A model generated the notes under the pieces. It was not told the DNA's origin. It saw nothing but the letters and a program-made list of their open reading frames with translations, and made no database searches. From positions 1 to 7,076 of the forward strand of contig CAYLNH010000333.1 of NCBI GenBank assembly GCA_964384625.1: a DNA stretch of 7,076 nucleotides. The letters run 5' to 3'. How positions within the stretch are numbered: position 1 is the first letter of the stretch; every line of letters begins with the position of its first letter. The position numbers and the translations under genes were made by a program. This stretch comes from CAYLNH01 sp964384625. GTDB taxonomy: Bacteria; Verrucomicrobiota; Lentisphaeria; JABSQK01. Below are positions 1 to 6,921 of this stretch, in pieces.

Positions 1-65
1 ATCGCATATGCAGCAGCATGACGAGTGTCGCCTATTTGCATGCCGGATTAATACTTGACTTTCAC

Positions 66-90
66 TGGCCCGGCGTTGTCGGGCCATTTT
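66..90 (+). terminator. Rho-independent terminator of an upstream gene
   Basis: A 7-bp perfect stem, TGGCCCG (66-72) with CGGGCCA (80-86), closes a 7-base loop and is followed at once by TTTT and then CATTT. This is the usual form of an intrinsic terminator read rightwards. Read leftwards it has no T run, so it is directional. The gene it would end lies mostly or wholly outside the window. One rightward frame is open from the left edge to a TGA at 56-58, but only 18 codons are visible and they are not recognisable. The hairpin ends about 30 bases before the RNase D start codon, so it could instead sit in that gene's 5' leader. Confidence 0.65.
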
Positions 91-118
91 CATTTCCGGG
101 CAAGGGCAAGAGCAACGC

Positions 119-1225
119 ATGCTGGTAGAGGACAAAGGAACGCTGGACGAGACCTGTCGGTCGCTGTTGGCGGCCTCCTGGTGTACGATGGACGTCGAGT
201 TCGTCCGGCGCACATCCTATTTCCCCAAGGTCTCCCTGATTCAGACAGCCGTTGCCGGGGGAGTTCCGGCCTTGATCGATGTGTTGGGCGTTCGGGATCT
301 GCAGCCGCTGGCTCCCGTGCTGAACAATCCGGATTGCATCAAGGTCTTCCACGCCAGTTCGCAGGACCTGGAAGCCCTGCAGATTTCCGTCGGGACAATC
401 CCGCAACCGATGTTCGATACGCAACTCGGTGCGGCCTTCTGCGGCATGGGGTTCCAGGTGAGTTTCAGTACGCTGGTCGAGGAGTGCATCGGCATCAAGA
501 TCAGCAAAGGCCAGCAGCAGTCCAACTGGATGAAGCGGCCTTTGGCGGAGCGTCAGGTGAAGTACGCCGAGCGCGACGTGCTGTATCTCGTCCAGGCCTA
601 TGAGGTCCTGGCCCAGCGCCTCAAGGATCTGGGCCGATTCGATTGGGTCTTGGCCGCGAGCCGTGAGCTGGTCGAGGAGTTCAAGAGCGATCCCACCCAG
701 GGCCGACATCAGGCTCGCCGTGTTTCCGGCTGGGGCCGGCTGAACCGCCGGCAGTATACGCTGCTGTCCCGTCTGGCCGGCTGGCGCGATGACCTCGCCA
801 GAGACCGCGACCGGCCGCCGCGCTGGATCCTCGCCGACAAGGCGCTGATGGCGGTTGCCTCGACGCTGCCGACATCGGCAACGGCGCTGCGTGAACTTCG
901 AAACCTGAAGCCGAAGGAAGCCGGGAAGTTTGGCGACGCCCTGCTGGCACACGTCAAGGAGGTCCTGGCGCTGCCGGATAAGGAGCTCCTGGAACCGCCG
1001 GTCTCGCCGCCGCCGACCGCGGCGGAAAAGCGGTTGACCAAACGGCTCTCCAGGGCGCTGGCCGCGGCGGCGGACGACCTGCAGATTGCGTCGGCGGCGA
1101 TCGCCACGCAGAAACAGATCAGCGCCCTTGTGCGGCATCGCGACTACGACTCGAATCCTCTGGTGAACGGCTGGCGGGGCACGCTGGTGGGCGAGACGAT
1201 CATGTCAATCCTGGAGCCGGGCTGA
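119..1225 (+). CDS. rnd: Ribonuclease D-like 3'-5' exonuclease with HRDC domains
   Basis: This is a cytoplasmic DEDD-type exonuclease, expected to trim the 3' ends of tRNA precursors and other small stable RNAs with two metal ions. Residues 1-170 form the exonuclease domain. Exo I is MDVEF (Asp25, Glu27), Exo II is HASSQDLEAL (Asp83) and Exo III is YAERDVLYL (Tyr149, Asp153), which gives the DEDDy subclass. The SNWMKRPL block before Exo III is also typical of RNase D. Residues about 207-285 read as an HRDC domain. Residues about 300-366, ending in GWRGTLVGE, resemble the second HRDC of E. coli RNase D. The 368-residue length fits the family (E. coli about 375). The ATG at 119 places Exo I at the usual distance from the N-terminus. 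Its ribosome binding site is weak (AAGGG at 102-106). The next gene starts 4 bases after the stop, so the two are probably one operon. All catalytic residues are present. Confidence 0.93.
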   Translation: MLVEDKGTLDETCRSLLAASWCTMDVEFVRRTSYFPKVSLIQTAVAGGVPALIDVLGVRDLQPLAPVLNNPDCIKVFHASSQDLEALQISVGTIPQPMFDTQLGAAFCGMGFQVSFSTLVEECIGIKISKGQQQSNWMKRPLAERQVKYAERDVLYLVQAYEVLAQRLKDLGRFDWVLAASRELVEEFKSDPTQGRHQARRVSGWGRLNRRQYTLLSRLAGWRDDLARDRDRPPRWILADKALMAVASTLPTSATALRELRNLKPKEAGKFGDALLAHVKEVLALPDKELLEPPVSPPPTAAEKRLTKRLSRALAAAADDLQIASAAIATQKQISALVRHRDYDSNPLVNGWRGTLVGETIMSILEPG

Positions 1226-1229
1226 GTCC

Positions 1230-2666
1230 ATGGCGCGTTTTGACGGAGGCAATGCACAGTGGTGTCCGGCCCGTCCGGACCTGCCGGAACTCGACCGTTG
1301 GCTCGCTGGGGATGACGCGACTGCGGTGTTGGTCAAGGCCAACAGCAAACGCAGTGTCTACGCCCTGTCCCCGGCTGTCGGCGAGCCGCCGTCCTGTTTC
1401 CTCAAATACGATCACCCCGTTGGCTTCCGCGATCGCATGAAGGGCCTGGTCCGTTCCAAGGTGGAATGGGAGTATCGGGATACCGCGTGCCTGCACCAGG
1501 CCGGTGTTCCGGTCGCGGCGCCGATCGCGGCGGGCTGGTGCGGGATCGAGGGTATCCTGCTGACCCGGGCCGTGCCCGCCGCCGTCGCTGCCGACCAGCT
1601 CTGGCACGAGGTCGAAGGCCATCCTGACCGCCGCCGGAACTACCTGCAGGCGCTGCACCGGCTGCTGGCCGCCTTGCTCGATAAAAAAGTGCGTCACCCC
1701 GACCTCCACCTGGGCAATGTCCTGGCGACGGAAGCCGGCGGCCGGACGCGCTTCGTCCTGGTGGATGTCTACGGTTCGCGGCTCGGCAACGACCTCGACC
1801 ACACGCAGCAGACGGCCATCCTGCTGCTGGCTTCGCCGTTGCGGTGCCGATTGACCGCCGCCGAGCGACAGGACCTGCTTCGCGGTCTGCCCGGCATTGA
1901 TGACGCTGAAATCGAGTCCTGCTGGAATGACATCGCCCGGGCCAACGTGCGGGAGTTCTATCGGCGCTGGACCGGGCGCCGGAAGAAACTGCTGTGCGGC
2001 AGCGGCGCCAGTGAGCGCCGGTTGACCGCCGCCGGCAAATGGATCTGCCGCGACGACGCCGACCGGGAGTCGCTGGCGCAGGCCGTGGCGATACACCGGC
2101 AGCAACGCGACGAAACGCCGGATCAACTGCTGAAGAACAGCCGCAAACGCTGTGTCTCCCGGGTGGCGATTGACGGCGCGGAATTTGCGGTCAAGGAGTT
2201 CCGCCATCCCGGCCGTTGGGGACGGTTGTCCGCCGATGCGCGGTCGTGGCTGAACAATTGGGGGCTGGCGATGGCCGGTTTCCGCGTACCGCGCTGCCAT
2301 GGCTGGCTGCAGGCGGCCGACGGCGCGTCATACCTGGTCTCGGACTTTGTCCCGGGTGATGAACTGTTCACGGCGCTGCAGTCGGGGCAGGGCGGCGAGG
2401 CCCTGTTTGCCAAGGTCTACGACTACGTCCGCGAGCTCTGTCGGTGGCGGGTTCATCATGAGGACCTGAAGATCACGAACTTCATCCTGCACGCCGGCGA
2501 GCTCTGGCTGGTGGACAACGACGCGGTCGTATTCGACCGGCACATTGGCCCGAAGGAATGGCAGCGCAACCGGCGGCAACTCCTGCGCGGGCGCGACGAC
2601 TACGATTTCCTGGCCGCCTTCGCCGACTGGTTCGACGCCCAGCCGCCGCCGTACAGAGGAGTGTAG
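1230..2666 (+). CDS. Tandem LPS-kinase (Kdo/WaaP family) double-domain protein
   Basis: This 478-residue protein holds two consecutive kinase domains of the LPS kinase (WaaP/KdkA/InaA-like) type. Such enzymes phosphorylate LPS core heptose or Kdo on the cytoplasmic side of the inner membrane. Domain 1, about 30-245: candidate ATP lysine Lys59 (CFLKYDHP), helix-C acids near Glu79/Glu81, catalytic loop HPDLHLGNVL with Asp158 and Asn163, and metal-binding Asp179 (LVDVYG). Domain 2, about 265-470: Lys322 (FAVKEF), hinge-like LVSDFVPGDELF, catalytic loop HHEDLKITNFIL with Asp412 and Asn417, and Asp429 (LVDND). Both domains therefore keep Lys, Asp, Asn and Asp. The family usually has one domain of about 250 residues. 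There is no signal peptide and no membrane segment. The ATG at 1230 follows the RNase D stop by 4 bases, and GGAG at 1213-1216 may serve as ribosome binding site. The substrate is not known; small-molecule or protein kinase activity is also possible. Confidence 0.85.
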   Translation: MARFDGGNAQWCPARPDLPELDRWLAGDDATAVLVKANSKRSVYALSPAVGEPPSCFLKYDHPVGFRDRMKGLVRSKVEWEYRDTACLHQAGVPVAAPIAAGWCGIEGILLTRAVPAAVAADQLWHEVEGHPDRRRNYLQALHRLLAALLDKKVRHPDLHLGNVLATEAGGRTRFVLVDVYGSRLGNDLDHTQQTAILLLASPLRCRLTAAERQDLLRGLPGIDDAEIESCWNDIARANVREFYRRWTGRRKKLLCGSGASERRLTAAGKWICRDDADRESLAQAVAIHRQQRDETPDQLLKNSRKRCVSRVAIDGAEFAVKEFRHPGRWGRLSADARSWLNNWGLAMAGFRVPRCHGWLQAADGASYLVSDFVPGDELFTALQSGQGGEALFAKVYDYVRELCRWRVHHEDLKITNFILHAGELWLVDNDAVVFDRHIGPKEWQRNRRQLLRGRDDYDFLAAFADWFDAQPPPYRGV

Positions 2667-2671
2667 CGGCA

Positions 2672-2687
2672 ATCCTGTCTGCAGGAT
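2672..2687. terminator. Small hairpin between convergent genes
   Basis: ATCCTG (2672-2677) and CAGGAT (2682-2687) form a perfect 6-bp stem with a TCTG loop. It lies inside the 25-base gap between the stop of the tandem kinase (TAG at 2664-2666) and the stop of the leftward EF-G gene (2692). Its position suits a bidirectional terminator for two converging genes. There is no T run on either strand and the stem is short, so it is at best a weak one. Confidence 0.3.
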
Positions 2688-2691
2688 GACC

Positions 2692-4722
2692 TCAGCATTC
2701 CGTGGGGCGAAAGCCGCAGGGCTCCATTGAGAATGAGCCGCGGCCGCCGGTGAGTTTCGGCAAGGCTTTGCTGAAACCGAACATCTCGGCCAGGGGGACC
2801 TCGCAGACGATGCGTTTGAGCTGCGTGACATCGGTGACGTTGACAATCAGGCCGTTGCGGCGCTGGATGTCGTTGGAGATTTCGCCCATGGTTACTTCCG
2901 GGGCGAGGATCTCGAGCTTCATGATCGGCTCGAGGATCACGGTGCCGGCTTCGCGGATGGCCTCGTCCAGGGCCTGCAGGACGGCGCCGAGGACCGCACC
3001 CTCGGTCGTCTTCTCGCCCTGGGTCTGCAGGCCTTCGAGATCGACGGACACGTTAATCAGCGGATACCCGTAGTTGCCGCCGGTCTTGACGCCGTCGCTG
3101 ACGGCTTGCAGGGCGGCTTCGATCAGCGGCTTCGGGATGTTTTTATCGCGGACGCTATCGGTGATCGTGAAGGGCTCTTTCAGACTGCCCTCGGGGCGCA
3201 TGGCGATGGTGACGCCGGCGAAGATTTCCTGTTCGCCGATGGTCTTCTGGAAGGTGGTGGAGATCTCGACCGGTTGCTTGATGGTCTCGCGATAGGCGAC
3301 CCGCGGCTGGCCGCATTTGGCTTCGAGGTTGAACTCGTCTTTCAGGCGGTGGATGTTGATCTCGAGATGGAGTTCGCCCATGCCGGAGAGAATGCGTTGG
3401 CCGGTGTTGGGGTCGCGGCTGAGTTCGAGGGTGGGGTCCTCGCGACAGATCAGCGCGAGCGTGTCGTCGAGTTTGTCGCGTTCGTTGCTGCTCTTCGGTT
3501 CGAGCGCCATCGAGATGACCGGTTCGGGGAAGGTCATCTTCTCGTAGGCCACGGACCGGTGCTTTTCGCAGAGGGTGTCGCCGGTAACGATATCCTTGGG
3601 ACCGATGAACCCGATAATATCGCCGGGCCCGACTTCGTCGAGGGCCTCGGTATGCTGGGCGTAGATGCGCAGGAGGCGCTTGAGCCGCACCATCTGTTGC
3701 GTCCGCGGCACGTAGATCTTGGCATTCGACTTCAGCACGCCGGAGTACGTCCGCAGGAAATAGAGATCGGCCGAAGGGTTGGCGCGGACCTTGAACACCA
3801 GGCCGCTGAACGGCTCCGACGGCTCCGGCTTGAAGGCGACGTCCGCACCGGATTTCGGGGACTTGCCGGTGACTTCGCCGGCATCCCGCGGCGACGGCAA
3901 ATAGGCGATGACCGCGTCGATGATCGGCTGGACGCCGATGTTGCGCCGGGCGGAACCGCAGAACACCGGAACGATCGCGTTGCTCAGCGTCAGCCGCCGG
4001 ATCTCCTGTTGCAGCAGTTCGGCGCTGATCGGTTCGTCGCTCAGATAGAGCATGGCGATCTGGTCGGAATGATCCGCCAGCAGTTCCACCATGGATTGAC
4101 GTTTCCGGCGGGCTTCGTCCTGTACGGCGGCAGGGATCTCCTGCCGTACCACTTTGTCGCCGCCGTCGCCGCCGAAGCGGAGCAAGTCCATGGTGACAAG
4201 GTCGACGATGGACTGGAACTCGGATTCGATGCCGACCGGCAGCTGCAGCGGAACCGCCCGGTTGCCGAACTTCTCGTTGATCTCGCCGAGGACCCGTTCG
4301 AAGCTGGCGCCGAGGCGATCGAGTTTGTTGACGAACGCCATGCGCGGCAGGCTGTAGTGGTCGGCCTGGTGCCAGACAGTCTCACTCTGCGCTTCGACGC
4401 CTTCGACGCCGCTGAAGATGATCACGGCGCCGTCGATCACGCGCAGCGAGCGTTCGACTTCGGCGGTGAAGTCGATGTGTCCGGGGGTATCGATCAGATG
4501 AATGCGGTGTTTGTCCCATTCGAAGGCCGCGGCGGCGGAAATGATGGTAATGCCGCGTTCGCGTTCTTCATCGAGATAGTCCGTGATCGTGCTGCCGTCG
4601 TCGACCTCGCCGATGCGGTGGGTCTTGCCGGAATAGAACAGCATGCGTTCGGTGGTGGTGGTCTTGCCGGCGTCGATATGCGCGACAATGCCGATATTTC
4701 GAATCGTGTCAATTTCGTCCAT
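2692..4722 (-). CDS. fusA: Elongation factor G homologue, EF-G2 (recycling) type
   Basis: This is a translational GTPase of 676 residues. The GTP-binding motifs are complete: AHIDAGKTT (14-22), RGITI (56-60), DTPGH (78-82), NKLD (132-135) and GSA (256-258). Domain II spans about 300-390, III about 398-472, IV about 475-595 and V about 600-676, ending in the usual GRGSFSMEP block, so it is full length (canonical EF-G is about 690-705). The switch region DDGSTITDYLDEERERG resembles mitochondrial EF-G2 and Borrelia EF-G2 more than canonical EF-G. In domain IV the loop after GYP has canonical length, but Gln568 stands where E. coli has His583, and GEKTTE replaces DVDSSE. That His aids translocation, so a ribosome-recycling role with ribosome recycling factor is likely. 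The symbol is the family name; a separate canonical EF-G gene is expected elsewhere. The ATG at 4722 gives the normal EF-G N-terminus; no clear ribosome binding site precedes it. Confidence 0.93.
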   Translation of the reverse strand: MDEIDTIRNIGIVAHIDAGKTTTTERMLFYSGKTHRIGEVDDGSTITDYLDEERERGITIISAAAAFEWDKHRIHLIDTPGHIDFTAEVERSLRVIDGAVIIFSGVEGVEAQSETVWHQADHYSLPRMAFVNKLDRLGASFERVLGEINEKFGNRAVPLQLPVGIESEFQSIVDLVTMDLLRFGGDGGDKVVRQEIPAAVQDEARRKRQSMVELLADHSDQIAMLYLSDEPISAELLQQEIRRLTLSNAIVPVFCGSARRNIGVQPIIDAVIAYLPSPRDAGEVTGKSPKSGADVAFKPEPSEPFSGLVFKVRANPSADLYFLRTYSGVLKSNAKIYVPRTQQMVRLKRLLRIYAQHTEALDEVGPGDIIGFIGPKDIVTGDTLCEKHRSVAYEKMTFPEPVISMALEPKSSNERDKLDDTLALICREDPTLELSRDPNTGQRILSGMGELHLEINIHRLKDEFNLEAKCGQPRVAYRETIKQPVEISTTFQKTIGEQEIFAGVTIAMRPEGSLKEPFTITDSVRDKNIPKPLIEAALQAVSDGVKTGGNYGYPLINVSVDLEGLQTQGEKTTEGAVLGAVLQALDEAIREAGTVILEPIMKLEILAPEVTMGEISNDIQRRNGLIVNVTDVTQLKRIVCEVPLAEMFGFSKALPKLTGGRGSFSMEPCGFRPTEC

Positions 4723-4766
4723 GGAATCAGCGTTGCATCAGGTTTCGGGTTGCGTTGTGAGCGATG

Positions 4767-4795
4767 AATATAGTTGCGTTTTATGCCTGTGCCAC
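4767..4795 (-). promoter_or_regulatory. Putative sigma-70-type promoter for the EF-G gene
   Basis: Read leftwards, GTGGCA (4790-4795, 4 of 6 matches to TTGACA) is separated by 17 bases from TATATT (4767-4772, 5 of 6 matches to TATAAT). This lies in the 123-base gap between the receiver-domain stop and the EF-G start, a gap more AT-rich than its surroundings. Transcription would start near 4760, giving a leader of about 40 bases with no obvious Shine-Dalgarno sequence. The match is by eye, and promoter rules in the presumed host group are poorly known. Confidence 0.35.
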
Positions 4796-4845
4796 GAGGT
4801 TCGGCAGAATGCCGGGGTGGGGCAGCTGCGATCCGATTGCGTACC

Positions 4846-5187
4846 TCAGGTGAGGGCGGCGATCAGGACGTTGCGCAAGACGTCGAGCTTGTACGGCTTC
4901 TGGATGAAGCCGTTGGCTCCGGACTCGGCAAAACGAGGTTGTTCGTTGTAGCCGCTGGACAACACCACGCAGAGGTCCCGGCGGATACGGCGCAGGCGCT
5001 GCAGCGTTTCATGGCCATCGATGCCGGGCATGGAGAGGTCGAGGATGATGCAGTCAAATCGAGCCGGATCGGCCTGGACCAGTTCCAGGGCGCGTTCACC
5101 GCTTTCGACCGTTACCGGTTCAAGGCCCAACTGTTTGAGCATCCGGCCGGCGACATCACGGATAATCTCTTCGTCGTCAGCCAGCAT
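4846..5187 (-). CDS. Receiver (REC) domain protein, hybrid-kinase-like
   Basis: From the ATG at 5187 this gives a 113-residue protein that is nothing but a CheY-like receiver domain. The acidic pocket is ADDEE (residues 3-7), the phospho-accepting Asp is Asp50 (ILDLSMPGIDG), the switch Ser lies in VVLSSGY (about 77-78) and the conserved Lys is Lys97 in IQKPY. The set is complete, so it could accept a phosphate. The wording (RDVAGRML, MPGIDGHET, LSSGYNE, GFIQKPY) is typical of receivers at the C-terminus of hybrid histidine kinases. AGGGG 8 bases before the ATG supports this start, but the first beta strand would then be two or three residues short. The frame stays open upstream through a linker-like stretch with no ATG, GTG or TTG between the glycosidase stop and 5187. 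It may be a genuine single-domain regulator, or the tail of a kinase whose front was lost. No partner kinase or output domain is present in the window. Confidence 0.75.
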   Translation of the reverse strand: MLADDEEIIRDVAGRMLKQLGLEPVTVESGERALELVQADPARFDCIILDLSMPGIDGHETLQRLRRIRRDLCVVLSSGYNEQPRFAESGANGFIQKPYKLDVLRNVLIAALT

Positions 5188-5273
5188 GACAGTGACCCCT
5201 GTCAGCGGTGTGGTGGCGGTCTCAATGTCGTCCGGGCCGGCCGCCTCGGCGACGCTCGATTCGGCCGCCGGGT

Positions 5274-6890
5274 TTACCCGCCGCCGGCCGTCTGCAGCAG
5301 CTTGCGTCGCAGTTGCCGCCGCCAGTCGGCGGTCTTCGGGAAGTCCGAGAAGCTCTTCAGCGGCTGCAGCAGCCGGTGGTCGCGGTCGAGTTTCACCGCC
5401 TGCAGGAGCTGGTAGTCCTGCAATGCCTCGGCAAAGACTTCCCACCGGATGGAGTCGATGGGGCCGTTGGGCCCGGGGTAGACGACGAACGGATCGCCGT
5501 AGGCCCAGTTCGGCCATTTGAGACCGTCCTGCTCGGCGTAGGGATCAACCAGGTTGCGGGTTCGGCATTCATACCAGTAGTTGTAGCCCCAGTGCAGGAA
5601 GCCTTTGCACGGCCAACGATAGAACAGCAGGCCATGCATGGCGATTTTCGCCAGCGGCGTGTCCAGCAGGCGGTTGAGGTATTCCTCCCGCGGGCCGCAG
5701 CAGTAGTAGCACCAGCAGGGAATGTTCTCCGCGACGAAGTCCAGGGCGACGCGGATGCTGGGGATCGGCATGTCCGTCAACTGCCGGCGGCCGTACTCGA
5801 TTTCCGAGAGTGCGTCCATGACCTTCATCCACGGGGCCAGCTCCGCGAGCAGTTTGCGGGCCTTGCGGTAGTTGGCCAGGTCTGCTTCGCCGTGCGGTTC
5901 GTCGGAGACATGGAAGAAGGAGGTCCGGAGGATCTTCTCCTGCTCGAGGAAGCGTTTGAGTTGCGGCAGGTACTGCTCGAGAAACCTGCGATAGACCGGG
6001 CCGGTCGCGCTGGTCGCCGGCGGCCACAGCAGCTTCTCGTCGGCTCCCTGGCCTTGATAAATGCGAATCGCATGGGCCACCCCCCACTGCGTGAAGGGGT
6101 GGCACCATTCGAAATGCCTGATGCCGCACTTCCTCGCCAGGCCGATGTACTTGCGCACATCGCGCCAGTCGAAGGAATACTTGTCCTTGGCGGTGCGCGC
6201 GACGCGCAATAACTGGCTCGGCCGTTTCACGCCGTCCAGCGGCGGGGTGAAGACCGGAACATAAAGGGTGTCCTGCCCGTGGTCGACAACATTGCGGATG
6301 TACTTTTCAAGGACCTCCCAGAACCGCTTGTCGAAAAGGTCGGTCCGATACCAGTCGATCAGTGAATCGACGTAAAACCAGTGTGTGATCGGGAAGTTCC
6401 GTCGCCGCCGCAGACGGACGGCGTAGACGCGGACGTTGACCTCGAGGTCTCGGGGTTTGCCGTCGTCCGGCTGGACGCGGACCACCAGTCTGGTCTTGCC
6501 GGGTGTCGTCTTTCTGCCGGGTTTCACGGTGATCCAGAACGCATGCGTTTCGTTGCCCGGCAGCAGCAGACGGTCTTCGTCGAAAAGCGGGTCCGGCACC
6601 AGTCCCGGGACGACGCCGCGGCCGTCGATGTCCGCCTCCGGCACATTCGTCGGTGTGTTGTGGTGGCGCAACGGCACATAGCCGACGCGTCGCACGCGGA
6701 TATCCCAGCCGGCGGGACCGTCGACCTTGACGTTGACGTCGCGTACGGCTTCCCGGTCGTTCCGCAGGCAGACCTGGAAACTGAACTGCTCGTTGCGGGC
6801 GATGTCGATCGCCAGTTTGCGGCGGGATCGGGCGGGGGTGCTCGGGAAGTGGCGGACATAGCTGGTGCTGAGCCAGGAACGCAAGGGCAT
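5274..6890 (-). CDS. GH123/DUF4091-type glycoside hydrolase-like protein
   Basis: This 538-residue protein has the two-part layout of GH123-like (DUF4091) proteins. An N-terminal beta-sandwich region spans about 20-160 and includes ARNEQFSFQV and LVPDPLF. A barrel-type catalytic region spans about 165-500. HVSDEPHGE carries an Asp330-Glu331 pair, the position of the catalytic acidic pair in characterised GH123 beta-N-acetylgalactosaminidases. CWCYYCCGP (392-400) and GFLHWGYNYW (430-439) fit family blocks, and GDPFVVYPGPNGP with SIRWEVFAEALQDYQLL is the typical DUF4091 end. The start at 6890 is chosen because GGAGG lies 6 bases upstream and the protein then begins as relatives do. An ATG at 7004 would add 38 low-complexity residues. 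No signal peptide is visible, so it probably acts in the cytoplasm, perhaps on imported amino-sugar oligosaccharides. The real substrate cannot be read from the sequence. The stop is TAA at 5274-5276, and the receiver-domain gene follows on the same strand. Confidence 0.82.
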   Translation of the reverse strand: MPLRSWLSTSYVRHFPSTPARSRRKLAIDIARNEQFSFQVCLRNDREAVRDVNVKVDGPAGWDIRVRRVGYVPLRHHNTPTNVPEADIDGRGVVPGLVPDPLFDEDRLLLPGNETHAFWITVKPGRKTTPGKTRLVVRVQPDDGKPRDLEVNVRVYAVRLRRRRNFPITHWFYVDSLIDWYRTDLFDKRFWEVLEKYIRNVVDHGQDTLYVPVFTPPLDGVKRPSQLLRVARTAKDKYSFDWRDVRKYIGLARKCGIRHFEWCHPFTQWGVAHAIRIYQGQGADEKLLWPPATSATGPVYRRFLEQYLPQLKRFLEQEKILRTSFFHVSDEPHGEADLANYRKARKLLAELAPWMKVMDALSEIEYGRRQLTDMPIPSIRVALDFVAENIPCWCYYCCGPREEYLNRLLDTPLAKIAMHGLLFYRWPCKGFLHWGYNYWYECRTRNLVDPYAEQDGLKWPNWAYGDPFVVYPGPNGPIDSIRWEVFAEALQDYQLLQAVKLDRDHRLLQPLKSFSDFPKTADWRRQLRRKLLQTAGGG

Positions 6891-6896
6891 GGTCGG

Positions 6897-6901
6897 CCTC
6901 C
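6897..6901 (-). promoter_or_regulatory. Ribosome binding site deciding the glycosidase start
   Basis: Read leftwards the sequence is GGAGG, a full Shine-Dalgarno core, 6 bases before the ATG at 6888-6890. It is the strongest ribosome binding site in the window. It argues against translation from the in-frame ATG at 7004. Confidence 0.75.
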
Positions 6902-6921
6902 GGGTTTCAAGTGGCAACGGC

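Noticed and set aside
1..58. The tail of an upstream rightward gene ending at TGA 56-58
   Set aside because: A terminator follows, so a gene end here is plausible, but only 18 codons are visible and they match nothing I recognise. Other frames also end nearby.
62..1138. A 358-codon leftward open frame opposite RNase D
   Set aside because: It is antisense to a clear RNase D gene with all catalytic motifs. The open frame is explained by avoidance of the codons that read as stops on the other strand in GC-rich DNA.
1200..2300. A 366-codon leftward open frame opposite the tandem kinase
   Set aside because: Shadow of the kinase gene: Gln/Arg/Pro-rich composition and no recognisable domain.
3106..4767. 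A 553-codon rightward open frame lying opposite the EF-G gene
   Set aside because: It mirrors the EF-G codons almost completely, has the low-information Asp/Gly/Ala/Val-rich composition typical of the antisense of a GC-rich gene, and shows no family motif. EF-G on the other strand is certain.
5188..5517. An N-terminal extension of the receiver protein up to an ATG at 5517
   Set aside because: Most of it overlaps the well-supported C-terminal coding part of the glycosidase in another frame, and the extra residues are Ala/Arg/Pro-rich without similarity to any domain. Only the part after 5273 might be real, as discussed in the findings.
5208..6212. A 334-codon rightward open frame opposite the glycosidase
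   Set aside because: Antisense shadow of the glycosidase catalytic region; no motifs.
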